Source: JAENWD01 sp963837165 (GTDB lineage Bacteria; Acidobacteriota; Vicinamibacteria; Vicinamibacterales; JAENWD01). From it: a stretch of 64,000 nt of DNA. Below, one piece after another: positions 1 through 9,297 of the stretch. The stretch's first letter is position 1. The number at the start of each line of letters is the position of its first letter. The notes under the pieces are model-generated. The model searched no databases. It was not told the DNA's origin and saw nothing but the letters and a program-made list of their open reading frames with translations. The stretch spans positions 310,001-374,000 of the forward strand of contig CAWIMD010000003.1 in NCBI GenBank assembly GCA_963837165.1, written 5' to 3'. The position numbers were made by a program, and so were the translations under genes.

Positions 1-180
1 CGCGGGATCTCGCTGGAGGGCCTCACGACCGTCAACATCGACTTCGTTCGGCTCTACCGGCCGATGACGAACGTGGTCTCACGGCCGACCGCGGGGGTCG
101 GCCACGGCTATGCCCTCACCGGGCACCACGAGCTGCTCATTCCGCTGCTGGCGGCGGCGCTCATCGAGGCGGCGGGCTGA
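1..180 (+). CDS. 3' end of an unrecognised protein (partial)
   Basis: An open frame runs from the first base of the window to a TGA at 178-180 and gives 59 residues. The end reads like a folded globular protein (segment GHGYALTGHHELLIPLLAAA followed by LIEAAG), with a histidine pair and a hydrophobic C-terminal helix. I do not recognise the family. The gene converges on queA, and only a short 14-bp direct repeat and about 80 bases separate them. The start and most of the protein lie outside the window. Confidence 0.6.
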   Translation, partial: RGISLEGLTTVNIDFVRLYRPMTNVVSRPTAGVGHGYALTGHHELLIPLLAAALIEAAG

Positions 181-185
181 AGAGC

Positions 186-222
186 AGCTATCGGCGGTCA
201 GCTATCAGCGGTCAGCTATCAG
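186..222. repeat. 14-bp direct repeat between convergent genes
   Basis: Two and a half copies of AGCTATCAGCGGTC (the first copy has one mismatch) lie between the ends of two convergent genes. No function can be assigned. Confidence 0.8.
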
Positions 223-259
223 CTACACTGCCCAGAGGGACCAGAATCGCTGAGGGCCG

Positions 260-1306
260 TCACAGAACCAGCATCGCGTCGCCGTAGCTGTAGAACCGGT
301 ACCGCTCCGCAATCGCGGCGCGGTAGGCGGCCAGCGCGAGATCGCGGCCGGCGAAGGCGCACACCAGCACGAACAGTGAGGACCTGGGCAGGTGGAAGTT
401 CGTGAGCAGCCCGCCGAGGACCTGGAAATGAAACCCCGGCGCGATGAAGAGATCCGACTCGCCGGAGGCCTCCACCACGCGACCGCCGTGCGCCCGGGCC
501 ACGGTCTCGAGCGTCCTGGTGGTCGTGGTGCCCACCGCAATGACTCGCCGCCCGTCCTCCTGCGCGGCCGCGATCCGGGTCGCGGCCTCCGCCGGCACGG
601 CGAACACCTCCGGATCGATCGCGTGATCCTCGACGCGCCCGGCTCGAATGGGCTTGAACGTGCCGTAGCCCACGTGCAGCGTCACCTCGGCGCGCCCGAT
701 ACCGGCCCGCTCGAGCGAGTCGAGTATCGCCGGCGTGAAGTGCAGGCCCGCGGTTGGCGCGGCCACCGATCCGCGCGCTCGCGCGTACACGGTCTGATAC
801 CGCTCCCGATCGGCATCGGTATCCGGCCGTTTGATGTAGGGCGGCAGCGGCACGTGGCCGATCCCGTCGATCGCGGCGTCCACGTCCGAGCCGTCGTCGG
901 TGAAGAGCCGGATCGTGCGACGCCCGAACGTGTGCTGCGCGAGCACCTCGGCGACGAGCGCCCCCGGTGACCCGCCGAAGCGCGCCCTGGTGCCCGGCTT
1001 CATCTTCTGGCCGGGATGCATCAGCACGTCCCAGCGCTCGCCATCGATCCGCCGGAGCAGCAGGCACTCGACCTGACCGCCGCTGGGATCGCGGTGACCG
1101 ATGAGGCGCGCCGGCACCACGCGCGAGTCGTTGACGACGAGCACGTCGCCCGCGCGGAGCAGCGACGGCAGATCGGCAACCTGCCGATGCTCCCACGTGC
1201 CGGTCTCACGGTGCACCACCAGCAGGCGCGATGTGCCGCGCTCCTGCGGCGGCGCTTGCGCGATCAGGTCGTCCGCCAAATGAAAGTCGAAATCGGACAA
1301 CTGCAC
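260..1306 (-). CDS. queA: S-adenosylmethionine:tRNA ribosyltransferase-isomerase QueA
   Basis: QueA transfers and isomerises the ribosyl part of S-adenosylmethionine onto preQ1-modified tRNA to make epoxyqueuosine in the anticodon wobble position; it is cytosolic. The 348-residue product has the family's usual length and landmarks: an N-terminal MQLSDFDFHLADDLIAQ start, the VVNDSRVVPARL segment near residue 60, AAPTAGLHFT near residue 183, HVGYGTFKPI near 212 and the C-terminal TNFHLPRSSLFVLVCAFAG segment. The ATG at 1306 gives the canonical N-terminus. An 8-bp tandem repeat lies just upstream, between it and a broken GNAT gene. The other queuosine genes are not in the window. Confidence 0.97.
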   Translation of the reverse strand: MQLSDFDFHLADDLIAQAPPQERGTSRLLVVHRETGTWEHRQVADLPSLLRAGDVLVVNDSRVVPARLIGHRDPSGGQVECLLLRRIDGERWDVLMHPGQKMKPGTRARFGGSPGALVAEVLAQHTFGRRTIRLFTDDGSDVDAAIDGIGHVPLPPYIKRPDTDADRERYQTVYARARGSVAAPTAGLHFTPAILDSLERAGIGRAEVTLHVGYGTFKPIRAGRVEDHAIDPEVFAVPAEAATRIAAAQEDGRRVIAVGTTTTRTLETVARAHGGRVVEASGESDLFIAPGFHFQVLGGLLTNFHLPRSSLFVLVCAFAGRDLALAAYRAAIAERYRFYSYGDAMLVL

Positions 1307-1329
1307 GGGGGGATCGTACAGGGTCCAGG

Positions 1330-1385
1330 GATCTGGGGGTCTGGGGATCTGGGGATCTGGGGATCTGGGGATCTGGGGATCTGGG
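1330..1385. repeat. Tandem 8-mer repeat, GATCTGGG x7
   Basis: Seven perfect or near-perfect copies of GATCTGGG (one copy has a changed base) lie between queA and the GNAT gene. The plus strand carries at least four GGGG runs spaced by four bases, which fits the pattern of a possible G-quadruplex. It belongs to a wider class of short G-rich tandem repeats seen in at least ten intergenic spaces of this window. Confidence 0.9.
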
Positions 1386-1399
1386 CGCCGGGCCCCGAG

Positions 1400-2048
1400 T
1401 CAGTGCACGGCGTGGCGGCCGGTGCGGCGGTGCCACTCGGACGCCAGGATCGCCCAGAGGAGCTCGTCCTGACACCCGCCGGCGGGGGTTTCGGGCCGGC
1501 GGAGAAGCGCCTCCCGTACGGCGCCCAGCTTTCGGAGCGCGCCTTGACTGCGGCCGTCGAGCGCGGTCCGTGACTCGAGCCGCGCGGCACCGATCACGTC
1601 GAACACGAAGTCCACCACGAGCGGGGCGACGCGGAAGAACAAGCCCCTTCCCCAATACTGGGGCGCCAGCACGAAGTCCCACTCGGCCGAACTGAACGCC
1701 GGAGCGATTTCACGCACGTGAAAGAGGCCGACCGCGGCGCCGATCGTCGAGGGCACCACCGCGAGGCAGAGGCCACGGGCGTGGAGGCGCTCGAGCCGGG
1801 CCGCGTCGATCCGGGAGGCCGAGATCCGGCAGCGAGCACGGGCGATGGCGCACCACCCGCGACACGTCTACCGTCGTCAGCATCGTCATGAGCGCGGACG
1901 CGTCGGCAGGCTGCACTTCGCGCAGCGTCACGCCGGAGGCATGCAGCTCCGGCGACACGGCGTGCCAGCTCCGCTCGACGGGCGCGAGCGGCCAGTCGCC
2001 CGTTGTCGGGGAGCCGGCGTGCCCGATGGCCCCGTAGCCGGCCGTCAC
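1400..2048 (-). pseudogene. GNAT-family acetyltransferase interrupted by a frameshift
   Basis: The N-terminal half (from a GTG at 2048, with VTLREVQPADASALMTML) and the C-terminal half (LCLAVVPSTIGAAVGLFHVR ... EWDFVLAPQYWGRGLFF ... ALRKLGAVREALL, ending at 1400) lie in different frames. Together they make one RimJ/RimL-like acetyltransferase similar to the intact one at 4114-4782. The shift lies near 1800-1855 and fits one extra base. The GTG overlaps the TGA of the upstream subtilase (GTGA), which suggests translational coupling. It could be a true pseudogene or an assembly error; the frame is otherwise well kept. Confidence 0.7.
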
Positions 2049-4126
2049 TGGAGTCTCAACGCCGCTGCGGCGCCGCTGCCAGGCCAGCCCGACTCATCGG
2101 GCGACGTCAACGCGGATCCCCAGACGATGTTGTCGCCGGAACCCCACACGATGTTGTCGTCCGACCCCCAGACGATGTTGTCGCTGGAGCCCCACACGAT
2201 ATTCGAGCCCCAGACAATGTTGGAACCCCAGACAATGTTGGAACCCCACACGATGTTCGAGCCCCAGACAATGTTGTCGCCCGACCCCCACACGATGTTG
2301 TCGCCGGAGCCCCAGACGATGTTGTCGCCCGACCCCCACACGATGTTGTCGTTGGAACCCCAGACGATGTTGCCGAGGCAGTTCTTGCCGTCGCAGGCGC
2401 TCCCCCAGACGATGTTGTCCACCAGGTTGCTGCCCCACACGATGTTGGAACCCCACACGATGTTGGAGCCCCAGACGATGTTGGAGCCCCACACGATGTT
2501 GTCGCCTGAGCCCCACACGATGTTGTCGCTGGACCCCCAGACGATGTTGTCGCTGGAGCCCCAGACGATGTTGTCGTTCGAGCCCCACACGATGTTGTCC
2601 GCCGAGCCCCACACGATGTTGTCCGCCGAGCCCCACACGATGTTCGTGGCCCAGGCGTTGCCCCACGGCATGATCACGCCGCCACCGAGCCGGTAGTTGC
2701 CCCACAGAATGTGCGCGGACCAGGCGGGATCGCTCGGGTAGCCATCGCCCTTGCGCGCGGTGGCGAAGAAGCGCGCGAGCGTGACGGCGCCGTCGGCGTT
2801 CAGGTACCCGGCGCCCTGCGACATGTGGTCGGTGCCGGGCTGGACGGATGCCGTGTACTCGAGGATGCCCTTGACCGCGTTGGGCGTGAGCGCCGGGTTG
2901 GCCTGGAGCATCCGCGCGACCACACCGGTCACCATCGGCGCCGCCATGCTCGTCCCGCTCAACGTCAGGTAGGGGAACGCCGCGCCGCGGATGCCGGCCA
3001 CGAGCTCCTCGGGATGCGCCGAGGCCAGATAGCTGCCGGGATTGTTCAGCGACACCACGCGGGAGCCGGGCGCGACCAGATCCGGCTTGGCGATCATGTC
3101 CACGGCCGTCGGCCCGCGCGAGCTGTAGGTGGCCACCCGGTCGTCGGACGGGTCGGGCGAGCCCATGTCGCTGTAGGCGCCGACCGTCAGTACCCACGGC
3201 GCGTTGCCCGGGGCGGTGATTCCGCCGTACTGCGTCTGCCCGTTGGCGTCCTTCCCCAGGTTGCCGGCGGCCGCGACCACGACGAGCCCCGCCTCCACGG
3301 CGCGGCGCGCCGCCAGCGTCAGCGGGTCGGTGGTGAACGACTCGAGCACCGCGGCGCCAATCGAGAGGTTGATGACGCGCAGGTGATAGCGGCGCTTGTT
3401 CGCGATGGCGACGTCGATCGCACGGATGACGTCGCTCACCATCCCGTGCCCCTGATCGTCCAGCACGCGGAGCACGAGCAGGTCCGCGCCAGGCGCCACG
3501 CCGGCATAGTCGCCCGCCGAGTCCCAGCCGGTGCCCGAGATGATCCCGGCGACGTGGGTGCCGTGCCCGAAGCCGTCAGTGGCCTTCGACGTGCTGCCGG
3601 TCAGGTCCGCGAAGCCCATCACGCGCTGCCCGACCGGGCCTGCTCCGCTGTAGGTGCGTGCCAGGTCGTCGTGCCAGCCGGCAACGCCCGAGTCGATGAG
3701 CGCCACGCCGACGCCGCTGCCGTCGAACTGTCCGGCCCGCGACTGCGTGGGCACGACGACCGCGCCCGTCGCAGAGTCGGCCGACAGGGTGGGACCAATC
3801 GGACGATCCAGGTGCACGCCCGCAACGGACGGGTCTGCCGCCAGCGCCGCCAGGACGGCGTTCGGGACGTCGGCGACCACGCCATCCACGATCTGAAGGT
3901 GCGCGCCAGGCCGCCCGCCCAGGGCCTGCAGCGCGCGCGTCACGTCGGCGCCCGCGGCCGCGCTGACGATGACCCGCGAGGTGCCGGTCCGGCCGGCACG
4001 CGCCGCGAGGGCACGGTCGAGCCGCTCGGGACGCCGCCCCTGCGCGAAGGCCGGGAACGACAGCAGCAGCAGGAGCCCGATCGTGGCGGCGATGCCAAGT
4101 ACGCGACGCCAGGTCAGTGCACCCAT
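2045..4126 (-). CDS. Secreted S8 (subtilisin-like) serine protease with NIVWGS repeats
   Basis: This is a 693-residue exported subtilase. A signal peptide (residues 1-29, ending AFAQ) is followed by a short propeptide-like region and the S8 domain at about 135-455. The triad is visible: Asp145 in VALIDSGV, His188 in GHGTHVAG and Ser393 in LSGTSMAAP, with the oxyanion Asn289 in AAAGN. From residue 495 the chain consists of 23 NIVWGS copies, many preceded by an xD pair, then a short Gly/Ala-rich tail. The ATG at 4126 has GGAGG eight bases upstream and makes the proper signal peptide; the frame extends further upstream only by overlapping the preceding GNAT gene. A GNAT gene lies on each side in the same direction, overlapping at both ends. 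Confidence 0.93.
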   Translation of the reverse strand: MGALTWRRVLGIAATIGLLLLLSFPAFAQGRRPERLDRALAARAGRTGTSRVIVSAAAGADVTRALQALGGRPGAHLQIVDGVVADVPNAVLAALAADPSVAGVHLDRPIGPTLSADSATGAVVVPTQSRAGQFDGSGVGVALIDSGVAGWHDDLARTYSGAGPVGQRVMGFADLTGSTSKATDGFGHGTHVAGIISGTGWDSAGDYAGVAPGADLLVLRVLDDQGHGMVSDVIRAIDVAIANKRRYHLRVINLSIGAAVLESFTTDPLTLAARRAVEAGLVVVAAAGNLGKDANGQTQYGGITAPGNAPWVLTVGAYSDMGSPDPSDDRVATYSSRGPTAVDMIAKPDLVAPGSRVVSLNNPGSYLASAHPEELVAGIRGAAFPYLTLSGTSMAAPMVTGVVARMLQANPALTPNAVKGILEYTASVQPGTDHMSQGAGYLNADGAVTLARFFATARKGDGYPSDPAWSAHILWGNYRLGGGVIMPWGNAWATNIVWGSADNIVWGSADNIVWGSNDNIVWGSSDNIVWGSSDNIVWGSGDNIVWGSNIVWGSNIVWGSNIVWGSNLVDNIVWGSACDGKNCLGNIVWGSNDNIVWGSGDNIVWGSGDNIVWGSGDNIVWGSNIVWGSNIVWGSNIVWGSNIVWGSSDNIVWGSDDNIVWGSGDNIVWGSALTSPDESGWPGSGAAAALRLQ
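2114..2644 (-). repeat. In-frame repeat array encoding 23 NIVWGS units
   Basis: Imperfect 18- and 24-bp DNA repeats encode NIVWGS, usually as (x)DNIVWGS, with runs of bare NIVWGS near the middle and one non-repeat spacer (ACDGKNCLG) holding two cysteines. The repeated Trp-Gly and alternating hydrophobic residues suggest a beta-rich surface fibre or solenoid; this is inference. Confidence 0.95.
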
Positions 4127-4782
4127 GGCGTGGCCTCCTCTGCAGCCTGCCAACTCGCCCGACGTCGGTCTTCCGGCAGCCAGGCCCAGAGCACCTGGTC
4201 GTGCCGGGTGCCGTCGGCCACCTGCAGGGACGACCGCAGGAGCCCCTCGGCCACGGCGCCCAGCTTCTCGACCGCGCGGTTGCCCCGCGCGTTCTGCGCC
4301 GCAACGCGCGCCTCGAGGCGGTCGGCCCCGAGCCGGTCGAAGGCGAAGTCGAGGATGAGGCGCGCCACGTCCTGGAACAGCCCGCGGCCCCACCACGCGG
4401 CGCCGAGCGCGATTCCCCATTCGGCAGTGCGGAATCCCGGCTCGAGCTGGCGGAGCTGCACGAGTCCCACCGGCGTCGAGGAGCCGTGCGGCACCACCGC
4501 GAAGCCGGCATACCGTCCGGCCCGCCGCTCACGCAGCGTCGATTCGATGAACCCCGTGAACCGCTCGACCGACAGCGGGGGCGGCGAGAGGAAGCGCGAC
4601 ACCTCGGGCGCCGCCATCAGCGGCAGCAGCACGGCGCTGTCGGCGATGGACAGCTCGCGGAGGGTGACCAGCCGGCCGGCGAGCACCGGGAGGCGGTCGC
4701 GCCAGTCGATCTCCCCGCTCGTGCGAGGCTGGGAAGCCGGATCGACGTGCACCCGGGTAAGAGGCAGCGCGGTCTCGTGCAT
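4114..4782 (-). CDS. GNAT-family N-acetyltransferase (RimJ/RimL-like)
   Basis: The 222-residue protein has the layout of ribosomal-protein or small-molecule N-acetyltransferases that use acetyl-CoA. The strand-1 start is RLVTLRELSIAD (residues about 37-48), the acetyl-CoA loop region WGIALGAAWWGRGLFQDV is near 133-150, and ARGNRAVEKLGAVAEGLLR follows near 177. It overlaps the start of the downstream subtilase by 13 bases and is its probable operon partner. A frame-shifted relative lies on the other side of the protease. The substrate cannot be predicted. Confidence 0.85.
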   Translation of the reverse strand: MHETALPLTRVHVDPASQPRTSGEIDWRDRLPVLAGRLVTLRELSIADSAVLLPLMAAPEVSRFLSPPPLSVERFTGFIESTLRERRAGRYAGFAVVPHGSSTPVGLVQLRQLEPGFRTAEWGIALGAAWWGRGLFQDVARLILDFAFDRLGADRLEARVAAQNARGNRAVEKLGAVAEGLLRSSLQVADGTRHDQVLWAWLPEDRRRASWQAAEEATPWVH

Positions 4783-5170
4783 GAGAGGTCCCCGGCCGAC
4801 GTGCCGCTGACTCGAATCGCCGGAAGTGGCGCGAGCGAGGACACGTCTGACGGGCAGCTCTTGAGCAAGGCCCCGGCCAGCGGGGGACGAGAGAGGATCG
4901 TCCGGCTAACTTGCTGTTTCTACGGTGGTTATCTCTTTAATGCAGAGCTGTGAAGGTGTCGCCTGGACGACAGGGTGGCAGTTTTTGAGACGCAGCTCGA
5001 CCATTCCATGGGCAAAATGGAATACAACCCGATATAACGCAGCGATTTAGGGCCCGTGCGCCGTTATGTGACAGGCGTGTTCAGTTATGACACAAGCAGA
5101 CTGAGAGGGTCTCTGTAGAATTCGCTTGGCCGGCAGAAGTCTGGTGGGGACCGGGCGAAAAATGCCGAGC
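4783..5170. other. Intergenic region with a short hairpin
   Basis: No gene is visible in this stretch of 388 bases. It is less GC-rich than its surroundings and should hold the promoter of the minus-strand GNAT-subtilase group. A perfect 7-bp inverted repeat (ATTCCAT / ATGGAAT, 7-base loop) sits at 5003-5023, without an obvious run of T to mark it as a terminator. Confidence 0.5.
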
Positions 5171-6235
5171 TCAAAGCGCCCAGCGAAGCAGAAGCGACCC
5201 CACGGTGAATCCGGCGCCGACCGACGTGACGAGGACGAGGCTGCCCTTCTTCAGTCGCCCGTCGGATGCGGCGTCGTTCAGCGCCAGCGGAATGGTCGCC
5301 GCCGTGGTGTTCCCGAAGCGGTCGATGTTGATGACGACCTTCTCGAGCGGGAAGCCCAGCCGCTCGGCCGCCGACAGGATGATGCGGCGGTTGGCCTGGT
5401 GCGACACGAGCAGCTCGATGTCGGACGCCTGGAGGTGGTTGCGCTCCAGGAGTCGGCGGCACATCTCCTCGGTCTTGCGGACCGCAAACCGGAAGACCGC
5501 CTGACCGTCCTGCTTGACGAAGTGCAGCCGCTGCTCGATCGTCTCGGCCGAGGCGGGCCGCAGGCTGCCGCCGGCCGGCATGCACAGCGCCGGCCCGCCG
5601 CTCCCGTCGATCTCGGCCTCGAAGTCGAGGATCCCCAGCTCCCGGTCGGCCGAGGGCGACACGACGGCCGCGCCGGCGCCGTCGCCGAACAGCACGCAGG
5701 TGGTGCGATCCGTGTAGTCGAGGATGCTCGACATCACGTCGGCGCCGACGACGAGGGCGTGATTGATCGTCCCCGACCCGACCATGTGGGCCGCGGTGGT
5801 CAGCGCATAGGTGAACCCCGAGCACGCCGCGCCGAGGTCGAATCCCCAGGCCTTGGTGGCGCCGATCTTGTGCTGCAGCAGGCACGCTGTGCTCGGGAAC
5901 ATCATGTCGGGCGTCGTGGTGCCCACGACAATGAAGTCGATGTCGGCGGGCGTCAGGCCCGCCTGGGCGATGGCCTTGAGGGCGGCCTCCCTGGCGAGAT
6001 CGGACGTGGCCACGCCGTGATCGACGATGTGCCGTTCGCGGATGCCGGTGCGCTGCTGGATCCACTCGTCGGTCGTGTCGACGATCTTCTCGAGGTCGGC
6101 GTTGGTCAGCACACGGGGCGGCACGTAGGTCGCCAGACCCGTAATCGCGGCGCGGATGAGGCCGGGACGCGAGAAGCGCCCGAACTCGACCGGCTTCGGC
6201 GTCACGCCGGTGCCCTCCCCTCCATCCTTCACCAC
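5171..6235 (-). CDS. fabH: Beta-ketoacyl-ACP synthase III (FabH)
   Basis: FabH starts fatty acid synthesis by condensing acyl-CoA with malonyl-ACP. The Cys-His-Asn triad is clear: Cys138 in GAACSGF, His279 in VSHQANRRI and Asn309 in RFGNTTAATIP. The DTTDEWIQQRTGIRERHI segment near 53-70 is typical of the family. At 354 residues it has an N-terminal extension of about 25 over common FabH proteins, so translation may begin later, for example at a GTG at residue 11; the ATG at 6235 overlaps the ruvB end by 7 bases. It is co-directional with the ruv genes. A role outside primary fatty acid synthesis cannot be excluded. Confidence 0.93.
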   Translation of the reverse strand: MVKDGGEGTGVTPKPVEFGRFSRPGLIRAAITGLATYVPPRVLTNADLEKIVDTTDEWIQQRTGIRERHIVDHGVATSDLAREAALKAIAQAGLTPADIDFIVVGTTTPDMMFPSTACLLQHKIGATKAWGFDLGAACSGFTYALTTAAHMVGSGTINHALVVGADVMSSILDYTDRTTCVLFGDGAGAAVVSPSADRELGILDFEAEIDGSGGPALCMPAGGSLRPASAETIEQRLHFVKQDGQAVFRFAVRKTEEMCRRLLERNHLQASDIELLVSHQANRRIILSAAERLGFPLEKVVINIDRFGNTTAATIPLALNDAASDGRLKKGSLVLVTSVGAGFTVGSLLLRWAL

Positions 6236-7248
6236 AGTCTTCCGTCCCTTCCCGGCGCATCGAGGCCGAAGAACTCGTAGGCGCGGGCCGTGGCCACACG
6301 CCCGCGCGGCGTGCGGTCGAGGAACCCGATCTGAATCAGGTACGGCTCGTAGATGTCCTCGATGGCGTCGGCCTCCTCGCTGATCGCCGCCGCGAGAGAG
6401 TTGATGCCGACCGGTCCCCCGCCGAATTTGTCGATGATCGTGCGCAGCAGGCGGCGATCGCTGTCGTCGAAGCCGTGCGCGTCCACCTCGAGCAGCTTCA
6501 GGGCCGACGCCGCGACGGGCGCGGTGATGCGCCCGTCGGCCCGCACCTCCGCGTAGTCGCGCACGCGTCGCAGCAGACGGTTGGCGATCCGCGGCGTGCC
6601 GCGCGACCTGCGCGCCAGCTCCGCGGCGGCGTCTCTGTCCAGGCCCACCCCGAGGATGCGGGCGGAGCGCCGCACGATCTCCTCGATGTCGCTGTCGGTG
6701 TAGAAGTCGAGCCGGTGCACGATCCCGAACCGCGCCCGGAGCGGCGAGGTGATGAGGCCCGCGCGCGTGGTGGCGCCGATCAGCGTGAACGGCTTCAGCG
6801 GCACCTTCACGGATCGCGCGGCCGGGCCCTGTCCGATGACGATGTCGAGCTCGAAGTCCTCCATCGCCGGATAGAGGATTTCCTCGATGACCGGTGCCAT
6901 GCGGTGGATCTCGTCGATGAAGAGCACCTCGCGCTCGCCCAGCGACGTCAGGATGGCGGCCAGATCGCCCGGGCGCTCGATGACGGGCCCGGCCGTGCCG
7001 CGGATGGCCACGCCCAGCTCGTTGGCGATCACGGTCGCCAGCGTCGTCTTGCCGAGGCCCGGCGGCCCGTAGAGCAGGACGTGATCGAGCGCCTCGCCGC
7101 GGTTCCGCGCCGCGGCAATCGCCACCTGCAGGTTCTCGCGGACGCGGTCCTGGCCGATGTAGGCGTCGAGCGTCCTCGGCCGCAGGCCGGCCTCGTACTG
7201 CACGTCGTCGTCCACGCGCGCGGCGGCCACGATGCGGGGGTCGGACAT
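6229..7248 (-). CDS. ruvB: Holliday junction branch migration ATPase RuvB
   Basis: RuvB is the hexameric AAA+ motor that drives branch migration with RuvA. The 339-residue product carries Walker A GPPGLGKT (61-68), Walker B LFIDEIHR (109-116), the sensor segment GATTRAGLITSPLRARFG and the C-terminal winged-helix segment IGFLDRTPRGRVAT. Length and start are standard. It follows ruvA with a 44-base gap and overlaps the start of fabH. Confidence 0.98.
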   Translation of the reverse strand: MSDPRIVAAARVDDDVQYEAGLRPRTLDAYIGQDRVRENLQVAIAAARNRGEALDHVLLYGPPGLGKTTLATVIANELGVAIRGTAGPVIERPGDLAAILTSLGEREVLFIDEIHRMAPVIEEILYPAMEDFELDIVIGQGPAARSVKVPLKPFTLIGATTRAGLITSPLRARFGIVHRLDFYTDSDIEEIVRRSARILGVGLDRDAAAELARRSRGTPRIANRLLRRVRDYAEVRADGRITAPVAASALKLLEVDAHGFDDSDRRLLRTIIDKFGGGPVGINSLAAAISEEADAIEDIYEPYLIQIGFLDRTPRGRVATARAYEFFGLDAPGRDGRLW

Positions 7249-7292
7249 CTCTCCTGAATTCAGACGGGCGCAGTCGGCGGGCCCGTTGCGCG

Positions 7293-7874
7293 TCAGCGCG
7301 TCAGCGAGCCGAGGGCCTCCCGCAACGCGTCCTCGAAGGTGCCGCCGCTCGACTGGAGCGCCCGCTCGGCGGCTTTCTCGGCGGACGGCCGATGGTAGCC
7401 CAGATTCACCAGCGCGGACACGAGATCGGTCCGCATGGCGACGCCCTCGCCGGCCGGCTCTCCGTGCACGAGATCGTCGAGCTTGTCCCGGAGCTCCAGC
7501 ACGATGCGCTCTGCCGTCTTCCGCCCGATCCCGGGGACACCCACGAGCCGGGCCACCTCACCGGCCGCCACGGCGCGCGCGAGCTCGGGAGGGGCCGTCC
7601 CGGACAGCGCCGCGAGCGCGAGCCGCGGCCCGATGCCGGAGACGCCGAGCAGCCGCTCGAACAGCGACAGCTCGAGGGGCGTCGAGAACCCGAACAGCTG
7701 AATCGCGTCCTCGCGCACGTGCGTGTGCACGCGCAGCGTGACCTCGCCGCCGGGCTCGCCGATGGCCGAGAACGACGAGAGCGGCACGTGCAGCTCGTAG
7801 CCCACGCCGCCGGTCTCGACGATGACGCGCGTCGGGTGCTTCTCGACCAGCCGGCCGCGCAGCCACGCGATCAT
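7293..7874 (-). CDS. ruvA: Holliday junction DNA helicase subunit RuvA
   Basis: RuvA binds the four-way junction and loads RuvB. The 193-residue protein has the N-terminal OB-fold (MIAWLRGRL ... GVGYELHVP), tandem helix-hairpin-helix motifs (LLGVSGIGPRLALAAL and LVGVPGIGRKTAERIVLEL) and the C-terminal RuvB-contact domain (DLVSALVNLGYHRPSAEKA). Its ATG overlaps the ruvC stop by four bases (ATGA), so the two are translationally coupled. Confidence 0.98.
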   Translation of the reverse strand: MIAWLRGRLVEKHPTRVIVETGGVGYELHVPLSSFSAIGEPGGEVTLRVHTHVREDAIQLFGFSTPLELSLFERLLGVSGIGPRLALAALSGTAPPELARAVAAGEVARLVGVPGIGRKTAERIVLELRDKLDDLVHGEPAGEGVAMRTDLVSALVNLGYHRPSAEKAAERALQSSGGTFEDALREALGSLTR

Positions 7875-8425
7875 GAGGGACGGGAGCCGGCCGGCGGGCG
7901 CCAGTGCCGCCAGCTCCGCGGCAGCACGCCCGGCTGGCCGTTCGGCGCCATCACCCGGCCGGCGGCGTGAACGTGGCAGATGGCCACGGCCAGCGCGTCG
8001 GAGGCGTCGTTCGGCGTCGGCGCCTCATCGAGCTGCAGCAGCAGCCGCACCATCTCGGCGACCTGGTGCTTTTCCGCGCGGCCGTATCCGACCACCGCGC
8101 GCTTGATTTCTGCCGGGGAGTACTCGACGACGGCGAGCCCGCTCTCGACCGCGGCGAGCATCGCGACGCCGCGCGCGTGTCCGAGCTTGAGCGCGCTCCT
8201 GACGTTCACGGCCGTGAACAGGTTCTCGAGCGCGACGACGTCAGGCTGATGCTGCCGGAGGAGCTCGCCGAGCTGGTCGTGAATCAGTCGAAGCCGCTCC
8301 GGAAAGATCGCGCGGGCGGGCACCACGATGGCGCCGCAGGTGACCAGCCGATGTTGCTGTCCATCGGTCTCGATGCACCCGAAGCCGGTGCGTTCGGACC
8401 CGGGATCGACGCCGAAGACCTTCAT
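7871..8425 (-). CDS. ruvC: Crossover junction endodeoxyribonuclease RuvC
   Basis: RuvC is the metal-dependent nuclease that resolves Holliday junctions cut by the RuvAB machinery. The four acidic residues can be placed: Asp7 (FGVDPGS), Glu67 (VALENLF), Asp140 and Asp143 (PNDASDALAVAICH). The 184-residue length is usual. It lies directly downstream of the YebC gene, as in many bacteria, and overlaps ruvA. Confidence 0.98.
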   Translation of the reverse strand: MKVFGVDPGSERTGFGCIETDGQQHRLVTCGAIVVPARAIFPERLRLIHDQLGELLRQHQPDVVALENLFTAVNVRSALKLGHARGVAMLAAVESGLAVVEYSPAEIKRAVVGYGRAEKHQVAEMVRLLLQLDEAPTPNDASDALAVAICHVHAAGRVMAPNGQPGVLPRSWRHWRPPAGSRPS

Positions 8426-8435
8426 CGGCGGGACG

Positions 8436-9185
<750 letters not shown>

Positions 9186-9240
9186 GGCAGAACTCCAAGG
9201 AAAGATCGGGAACCGAGGACCCCAAAGTCTAACATGTCGG

Positions 9241-9297
9241 GAGGATCCTATCCTCCTATCCTCCCATCCTCCTATCCTCCCATCCTCCCATCCTCCT
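9241..9297. repeat. Tandem 8-mer repeat, CCCATCCT type
   Basis: About seven copies of CCCATCCT/CCTATCCT fill the gap between yebC and a methyltransferase. On the minus (transcribed) strand it reads as G-rich GGATGGGA units. The methyltransferase stop codon (9272-9274) lies inside the repeat. Confidence 0.9.

Noticed and set aside
1845..2696. Plus-strand reading frame rich in PQTMLSPEPHTML repeats
   Set aside because: It is the antisense shadow of the NIVWGS repeats in the subtilase gene.
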